DNA of 64,000 bases, from positions 1 through 64,000 of the forward strand of contig CANQWA010000002.1 of the NCBI GenBank assembly GCA_947627445.1, given 5' to 3'. Of the stretch, positions 58,055 through 64,000 are shown piece by piece. The stretch is from an uncultured Ruminococcus sp. (GTDB lineage: Bacteria; Bacillota; Clostridia; Oscillospirales; Ruminococcaceae). Each line of letters opens with the position of its first letter. Position 1 is the first letter of the stretch. The position numbers and the translations under genes are program-made. The notes below the pieces were generated by a model. The model was not told where the DNA came from and did no database searches. It worked only from the letters and a program-made list of their open reading frames with translations.

Positions 58055-58804
58055 TTATGCGTGCTGGGGAGGTTTGGAAAGAGGACGGTCGGCCTCTTCA
58101 AGTTTACAGCGCAGCTTTCGGATAATTTTCTTTTCCAGGCGGGAGATGTAAGATTGGGATATGCCAATAGCTTCGGCGACCTCCTTTTGTGTACGTTCCT
58201 CACCGCCGGAAAGCCCAAACCGCATTTGCATGATTTCTCGTTCCCGGGGACCCAGTTCGGAAACTGCTGTCAACAACATCTGGCGTTCCGCTTCGTTCTC
58301 AATGTTTTTGCTGACAATGTCATCGTCTGTACCCAAGATATCCGAGAGGAGCAGTTCATTGCCGTCCCAATCCGCACTGAGGGGTTCGTCAATGGAAATT
58401 TCTCCCCGGGACTGGACATTCTTGCGTAATACCATCAGAATTTCGTTTTCAATACATCGGGAAGCGTAGGTTGCCAGCTTGATTTTTTTCTCCGGACAAA
58501 AGGTCTCTACCGCTTTGATTAGTCCGATGGTACCAATGGAGATCAGATCTTCCAAACCAAGACCGGAGGATTCAAATTTACGGGCGATGTAGACAACAAG
58601 GCGAAGATTGCGCACGATCAGTGTGTCTCTTGCCTGTGGATTGCCCTTCAACAAGTCTGCAAAGACTTGATCCTCCTCCTCTTTGGACAACGGGGGAGGG
58701 AGCATATCCGCTCCTCCGATGTAATCCATACGGCTGGGAGGCGAGTATTTGCTGTACAGCTGTTCCATGATCTGCTGCAACTTTCGGAAAAGTGATTGCA
58801 TCAT
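58055..58804 (-). CDS. sigE: RNA polymerase sporulation sigma factor SigE
   Basis: [75 protein letters not shown]. Confidence 0.96.
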   Translation of the reverse strand: MMQSLFRKLQQIMEQLYSKYSPPSRMDYIGGADMLPPPLSKEEEDQVFADLLKGNPQARDTLIVRNLRLVVYIARKFESSGLGLEDLISIGTIGLIKAVETFCPEKKIKLATYASRCIENEILMVLRKNVQSRGEISIDEPLSADWDGNELLLSDILGTDDDIVSKNIENEAERQMLLTAVSELGPREREIMQMRFGLSGGEERTQKEVAEAIGISQSYISRLEKKIIRKLRCKLEEADRPLSKPPQHA

Positions 58805-58819
58805 AAAACTTCCTTTCCT

Positions 58820-59629
58820 TCACAAAAGTAATTTTGGGTGAAAAATAGCGCTGTTCTGCGTGCCGCCTATGCCAATCATGGCATCTACTGCTCTGGTTTT
58901 TCCGGTAGAACAGTTGCGGATGCAGACTTCGTCCGGACGAAATAAGGGTAACAATCCTTGTGCTGTGATCGTCTCGCAGGGCAGCAGACGATAGCCTTTC
59001 AACCATTCTATGGGGGAATCGGATAAAAGCGTTGTTAAAGCAATTTCTCCGCAGACAATCACCGGAACACCGGAAAACAGGTCGGTCAGGGTGTTTCCTG
59101 TATCTGCCAATCCATCTAAAATCGTTGTTTTTCCTTGATATCGAATAAAAACCTGATAACTGTCACTGGTATGATGATGCTTGCTGTGAAAAAAATGGAG
59201 CAAATGCAGCAAAGAATATGCGAGTGCAGTGAATAGAATCAGGTGAAGCAGGGAAAAATCCAGATACCAGCAACTGTTTCCCCAGACGGCAAAGCCTTGT
59301 GCCGTATGGGAACTGACTGCCAGAAGCAATCCTGCCAGTAAAAAACTGCTGAGAAAAAAGCAAAGAAGCTGCTTTGCCCACAGATTCCGGTGAATGCCGA
59401 AAGCCATGGTGACAGCAGTAGCAGCAGCGATCAGTTTGATCAGAAGCTGCAAGGCAAAGGGCAAAGGCGGAAGAAGAATTAGCAGGGAAAATAAACTGCT
59501 AAGCAGTGCAGCAGTAAGGCATCGCAGCCAATGCAGGCGGCTGTGTGTCATCCTGGCGGCAGCACGCAGAAGAAAATAGTTGACATAGAGACTCTGCATC
59601 AACAGAACATCCACGTAGATCGTTGTCAC
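58820..59629 (-). CDS. spoIIGA: Sigma-E processing peptidase SpoIIGA (likely GTG start)
   Basis: TTIYVDVLLMQSLYVNYFLLRAAARMTHSRLHWLRCLTAALLSSLFSL; LDGLADTGNTLTDLFSGVPVIVCGE aspartyl-protease-like motif; adjacent to sigE. Confidence 0.92.
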   Translation of the reverse strand: MTTIYVDVLLMQSLYVNYFLLRAAARMTHSRLHWLRCLTAALLSSLFSLLILLPPLPFALQLLIKLIAAATAVTMAFGIHRNLWAKQLLCFFLSSFLLAGLLLAVSSHTAQGFAVWGNSCWYLDFSLLHLILFTALAYSLLHLLHFFHSKHHHTSDSYQVFIRYQGKTTILDGLADTGNTLTDLFSGVPVIVCGEIALTTLLSDSPIEWLKGYRLLPCETITAQGLLPLFRPDEVCIRNCSTGKTRAVDAMIGIGGTQNSAIFHPKLLL

Positions 59630-59769
59630 AGTACCACCTCGCATAGCAACACCGTGGTGTTGCCTATATTGTACCAGAAGAAGCGTGCAATTTCTGTCAG
59701 ATGCAGACATCGAAAATGGCGAAACGATACAATATTGTGCAGTAAACCGGCTGACGGAAGGAGAATCCT

Positions 59770-62394
59770 ATGATTGAGCAGAGAAAAGAAAACCATCCCC
59801 TTGTGAACAGTGTTTCCGCATTGAAAGGTGTTTTTGAAAATGTGAGACAGGCGCAGCAGATTTACGCCGTCTATACACAAGAACAAGTGGATCGGATTTT
59901 TCAGGCAGCAGCTTTGGCGGCGAACCATGCCCGGCTGACTCTGGCAAAACAAGCAGTAGAAGAAACTGGAATGGGGCTTGTGGAGGACAAGGTGATCAAA
60001 AACAGCTATGCCGCAGAGCAGATCTATCACGCATATCGATACACAAAAACCTGCGGCATTCTGGAACGAAATGTGCCTTATGGCACCATGCAAGTGGCAG
60101 AACCGATTGGTGTAATCGCTGCAGTCATTCCTGTCACCAATCCAACTTCAACGGCAATTTTCAAGGCACTGATTTGCCTAAAAACTCGAAATGCTGTGAT
60201 ATTTTCTCCCCATCCTCATGCCAGGGAGAGTACCATTGCCGCCGTGAAGATCGTGTTGGAAGCAGCCGTCCGGGCTGGTGCACCGAAACACATCATGGGT
60301 TGGATCGATGTGCCTTCACTGGAACTGACAAATTATTTGATGCGGGAATCCGATATGATTCTGGCGACAGGTGGTCCGGGTATGGTCAAAGCGGCGTATT
60401 CCAGCGGAAAGCCTGCACTGGGTGTAGGGGCAGGCAATACACCGGCAGTAATAGATGTTTCGGCAGATATTCAGAATGCTGTCAATTCTATCATCCATTC
60501 CAAGACATTTGACAACGGTATGATTTGCGCTTCGGAGCAGTCAGTGATTGTGGCAGCGGAAATTTATGATACAGTCAAGCAGGAGTTTCAGAAACGGGGC
60601 TGTTATATTCTGACAGAAGAAGAAACAGAAAAGTTGCGCGGGATCATTCTCATAAACGGTTTGCTGAATCATCAGATTGTAGGACAAACGGCTGTAAGGA
60701 TTGCAGAGCTTGCCGGAATATCCGTGCCGGAGAAAACACGTGTGCTGATCGGTGAAGTGGTTTCGGCAGAACCGGACGAGCCTTTTGCACTGGAAAAGCT
60801 CTCTCCCATACTGGCAATGTATCGGGTAGAGAGCTTTGAACAAGCCATGGAACTGGCAGACCGGCTGATCCAAGGAGGCGGTTATGGGCATACAGCGGCG
60901 TTATATGCAGATGAGGTGTTCTGCCGAGACAAAATCGAAGCCTTTGCCCAGCGAATGAAAGCCTGCCGTATTGTAGTCAATACGCCTTCTTCACACGGCG
61001 GCATTGGGGATTTGTATAACTTTAATCTCACACCGTCACTGACTCTGGGATGCGGTTCTTGGGGCGGCAATTCTATCTCGGAAAACGTAGGGGTCAAGCA
61101 TTTGTTAAATATAAAAACTGTCGCTGAAAGGAGGGAGAACATGCTCTGGTTCCGCACACCGGAAAAGCTGTATTTCAAAAAAGGCTGTCTGCCGGTGGCA
61201 TTGAAAGAGATTCATGAAGTGCTGCACCGAAAGCGTGCATTTTTGGTGACAGATGCGTTTTTATTCCAGAGCGGTATGACGGATCGTGTGACAAAGCATT
61301 TACAGGAAATGGAAATTCCCTATCAGATCTTCTCACAGGTTCAGCCCGATCCTACACTGTCCTGTGCCCGTGCAGGGGCAAAGCAAATGGAACAGTTTTC
61401 GCCGGATGTGATCCTTGCACTGGGCGGAGGTTCGGCAATGGATGCTGCAAAAATTATGTGGATGTTGTATGAACATCCCGAGGCAGATTTTCAGGACATG
61501 GCGATGCGCTTTATGGATATCCGGAAGCGAACGTATGCCTTTCCAGATATGGGCGAAAAGGCGTATTTTATTGCCATTCCCACCTCGTCGGGAACTGGTT
61601 CGGAAGTGACACCCTTTGCGGTGATCACAGACGAATCTGATGGGACAAAGTATCCGCTGGCGGATTATGCGCTGATGCCGAAAATGGCGATCGTGGACGC
61701 AGATCTCATGATGAGTCAGCCAAAAAGTCTGACAGCGGCTGCCGGTATTGATGCACTGACACATGCGCTGGAAGCCTATGTTTCTGTTATGGCGACGGAT
61801 TACACCGACGGCATGGCGTTGACGGCACTCCGGAATATCTTCGATTATTTGCCGACATGCTATGAACATGGAGAGAATGCTCCCTATGCACGGGAGAAAA
61901 TGGCGAATGCTTCCACCATGGCTGGAATTGCCTTTGCCAATAGCTTTCTTGGGGTATGCCATTCCATGGCGCATAAACTGGGCTCGTATCATCACTTACC
62001 CCATGGTGTGGCAAATGCCATTCTGATCACAGAGGTGATGCGGTTCAACAGTTCAGAAGCGCCGCAGAAAATGGGAACATTTTCTCAGTATGCCTACCCT
62101 ATGGCAAAGGAACGGTATTGCGAATGTGCTAGATTCCTTGGTATCACAGGGGAATCGGAGGAGGATTTGTTTGAAGGCTTGATACAGAAGATCGAAGAAC
62201 TGAAAACGATAGTGGGTATCCAGAAGTCCATTCGGGCATACGGTATTGCAGAGAAGGACTTTCTTGAAACTTTGGATGATATGTGTCAGCAGGCGTTTGA
62301 CGATCAATGTACTGGTGCAAATCCACGGTATCCGCTGATCTCGGAGATACGGGAAATGTATCTGAAAGCATATTACGGCGAAACGCCGGCGTAA
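59770..62394 (+). CDS. adhE: Bifunctional acetaldehyde-CoA / alcohol dehydrogenase
   Basis: N-terminal ALDH ([36 protein letters not shown]) and C-terminal Fe-ADH ([40 protein letters not shown]). Confidence 0.97.
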   Translation: MIEQRKENHPLVNSVSALKGVFENVRQAQQIYAVYTQEQVDRIFQAAALAANHARLTLAKQAVEETGMGLVEDKVIKNSYAAEQIYHAYRYTKTCGILERNVPYGTMQVAEPIGVIAAVIPVTNPTSTAIFKALICLKTRNAVIFSPHPHARESTIAAVKIVLEAAVRAGAPKHIMGWIDVPSLELTNYLMRESDMILATGGPGMVKAAYSSGKPALGVGAGNTPAVIDVSADIQNAVNSIIHSKTFDNGMICASEQSVIVAAEIYDTVKQEFQKRGCYILTEEETEKLRGIILINGLLNHQIVGQTAVRIAELAGISVPEKTRVLIGEVVSAEPDEPFALEKLSPILAMYRVESFEQAMELADRLIQGGGYGHTAALYADEVFCRDKIEAFAQRMKACRIVVNTPSSHGGIGDLYNFNLTPSLTLGCGSWGGNSISENVGVKHLLNIKTVAERRENMLWFRTPEKLYFKKGCLPVALKEIHEVLHRKRAFLVTDAFLFQSGMTDRVTKHLQEMEIPYQIFSQVQPDPTLSCARAGAKQMEQFSPDVILALGGGSAMDAAKIMWMLYEHPEADFQDMAMRFMDIRKRTYAFPDMGEKAYFIAIPTSSGTGSEVTPFAVITDESDGTKYPLADYALMPKMAIVDADLMMSQPKSLTAAAGIDALTHALEAYVSVMATDYTDGMALTALRNIFDYLPTCYEHGENAPYAREKMANASTMAGIAFANSFLGVCHSMAHKLGSYHHLPHGVANAILITEVMRFNSSEAPQKMGTFSQYAYPMAKERYCECARFLGITGESEEDLFEGLIQKIEELKTIVGIQKSIRAYGIAEKDFLETLDDMCQQAFDDQCTGANPRYPLISEIREMYLKAYYGETPA

Positions 62395-62395
62395 A

Positions 62396-62440
62396 AAAAT
62401 CCCTCTGTCCGAAAAAGAACAGAGGGATCGTTTTATTGCC
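62396..62440. terminator. Bidirectional terminator
   Basis: ATCCCTCTGT ccgaaaaag AACAGAGGGAT. Confidence 0.8.
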
Positions 62441-62453
62441 TTGAAAGTCGGTT

Positions 62454-63572
62454 TTATTTTTGCAGCGTACCGCTGGAAAGTGCTTTCAGATAGGCATTGA
62501 TAAAGCCGTCGATATCGCCGTCCATGACCGCCTGAATGTTGCCGTTTTCAAAGTTGGTGCGGTGATCTTTCGCCAGTGTATAGGGCATGAACACATAAGA
62601 ACGGATCTGTGCCCCCCATGCAATTTCCTTCTGCACACCTTTGATGTCAGCAATCTTGTCCAGATGCTCACGCTCCTTGATCTCTACCAGTTTAGCACGG
62701 AGCATTTTCATGGCGTAATCCTTATTCTGGAACTGGCTGCGCTGTGTCTGACAGGAAACCACGATGCCAGTGGGCAAGTGGGTCAGACGAACTGCCGAAC
62801 TTGTCTTGTTGATGTGCTGACCACCTGCACCGCTGGCACGGAACACATCCATTTTGACATCCTCCGGGTGGATATCAACTTCCATAGAATCATCAATTTC
62901 TGGCATGACTTCCAGTGCAGCAAAGGATGTATGACGGCGTCCGGAGGAATCGAAAGGTGATACACGCACCAGACGATGCACACCGGATTCGGATTTCAGA
63001 AATCCGTAGGCATTTTCGCCGGAGATCAAAATAGAAGCGCTTTTCAGACCGGCTTCGTCACCGTCCAGATAATCCAACAGTTCCACTTTATAATGATGGC
63101 GTTCTGCCCAGCGGTTGTACATCCGATAGAGCATTTCCGCCCAGTCCTGTGCCTCTGTACCGCCTGCACCGGCATGGAAGGTGAGAATGGCATTTGAATT
63201 GTCGTATTCTCCGGTGAGCAAAGAGGATAGCTTCAATGCCTCCAATTCTTGAACAAAGGCATCTGCTTCGGCATTCAGCTCGGCGTTGGATTCTTCTTCG
63301 CCTTCTTCTATGGTCAACTCGATCAGTGTCAGGATATCTTCCAGAGAGGATTCCATCTCTTTGTACTTGTTGATCTTATTCTCCAGGGCCTTGGATTCTT
63401 GGAGTACCTTCTGGGAATTTTCCAGATCGTCCCAGAAACCTTCAGCAGCAATCTGCTTCTGTAATTGGTCAAAGCGTGTCTTTGCCTGTTCAATACCCAG
63501 AACTTCGTACAGTTCCTTCAGATCTTTTTGATAGTCTGACATAGTCACGCGCAGTTCATCCAATAAAATCAT
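62454..63572 (-). CDS. prfB: Peptide chain release factor 2
   Basis: FHAGAGGTEAQDWAEML; VFRASGAGGQHINKTSSAVRLTHLPTGIVV. Confidence 0.96.
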   Translation of the reverse strand: MILLDELRVTMSDYQKDLKELYEVLGIEQAKTRFDQLQKQIAAEGFWDDLENSQKVLQESKALENKINKYKEMESSLEDILTLIELTIEEGEEESNAELNAEADAFVQELEALKLSSLLTGEYDNSNAILTFHAGAGGTEAQDWAEMLYRMYNRWAERHHYKVELLDYLDGDEAGLKSASILISGENAYGFLKSESGVHRLVRVSPFDSSGRRHTSFAALEVMPEIDDSMEVDIHPEDVKMDVFRASGAGGQHINKTSSAVRLTHLPTGIVVSCQTQRSQFQNKDYAMKMLRAKLVEIKEREHLDKIADIKGVQKEIAWGAQIRSYVFMPYTLAKDHRTNFENGNIQAVMDGDIDGFINAYLKALSSGTLQK

Positions 63573-63674
63573 ATGATTTCTCCTTCATGATAGAATTTCA
63601 CATCATTTATTATACTACAAAATCGGGACAGATGCAAACATTTTCTCTGAATCTGAAAAATTTTCATGGGCGCA

Positions 63675-64000
63675 TTATTTTGGATCCAGGTATTTGTGCA
63701 GCAGTTCAAACAGATTTTCCATATCCAGAGGCTTTGATGTATGATCGTTCATGCCGCTTTCCATGGCATTCTTTTTATCTTCATCAAAGGCATTGGCTGT
63801 CATAGCGATAATCGGAATACTGGCAAGGGCGGGATTCTCCAGATTTCGGATGGCTCTGGTCGCCTCATAGCCGTTCATGACTGGCATCTGCACATCCATC
63901 AGAATCAAGTCATAATATCCCGCCGCAGATTTTGCCACCATTTCCACTGCGATTTTGCCGTTACATGCGGATTCAATGACAAAACCGCTTTCTGTGAGGA
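63675..64000 (-). CDS. Response-regulator receiver domain, C-terminal end of a larger (probably hybrid kinase) protein, truncated by the window
   Basis: LTESGFVIESACNGKIAVEMVAKSAAGYYDLILMDVQMPVMNGYEATRAIRNLENPALASIPIIAMTANAFDEDKKNAMESGMNDHTSKPLDMENL; open reading continues to base 64000. Confidence 0.93.
   Translation of the reverse strand, partial: LTESGFVIESACNGKIAVEMVAKSAAGYYDLILMDVQMPVMNGYEATRAIRNLENPALASIPIIAMTANAFDEDKKNAMESGMNDHTSKPLDMENLFELLHKYLDPK

Noticed and set aside
59636-59769. Rex operator upstream of adhE
   Set aside because: ACAATATTGT is present but does not match TTGTGA-N6-TCACAA / TTGTTAAN4TTAACAA well enough to claim.
1-64000. CRISPR arrays, tRNA or rRNA genes, prophage genes, transposase genes
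   Set aside because: No regularly spaced repeat arrays, no tRNA cloverleaf signals or rRNA sequence noticed, and no ORF with transposase, integrase or phage structural signatures.

Overview
The window is a chromosomal segment of an anaerobic, low-redox Firmicute. Dockerin modules, Thr-rich linkers, sporulation genes and a sodium-pumping decarboxylase together look like a cellulosome-bearing Ruminococcus-type organism (inference). About 52 protein genes are supportable. They include an oxaloacetate decarboxylase operon, gpr, rny, nadBC, a YaaO-like decarboxylase with holB and ricT, queH, GH3, tadA, mazF, spoVT, an ECF sigma/anti-sigma pair, thrH, dnaX-ybaB-recR, tyrS with a T-box, lysC, hisC, acn-icd-rex-ispDF, DUF3343 plus a cysteine desulfurase, cdaA-cdaR, spoIIGA-sigE, adhE and prfB. 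Three dockerin proteins and one SRP RNA are also present. Two partial genes at the window edges are not fully covered by the ORF track: a lipoprotein N-terminus at the start and a receiver domain at the end. A 56-aa ferredoxin was also missed by the track. The most unusual signal is in the intergenic DNA. It is seeded with several families of short structured repeats: an AGAACAAGTTCT near-palindrome with 8 exact copies, ~100-165 bp elements bounded by that motif, a 61-bp repeat that folds as a three-way junction, a GGCAAACCCG hairpin, and an 82-bp repeat flanking the ECF cassette. Several long promoter-proximal leaders are also candidate structured RNAs, ahead of cdaA, thrH, rny, a membrane protein and the YaaO-like decarboxylase. 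Notable proteins are a CAP / cohesin-like / dockerin protein and an 881-aa multi-module dockerin protein with no catalytic domain I could recognise. All coordinates and motifs come from reading the sequence; no database search was run.
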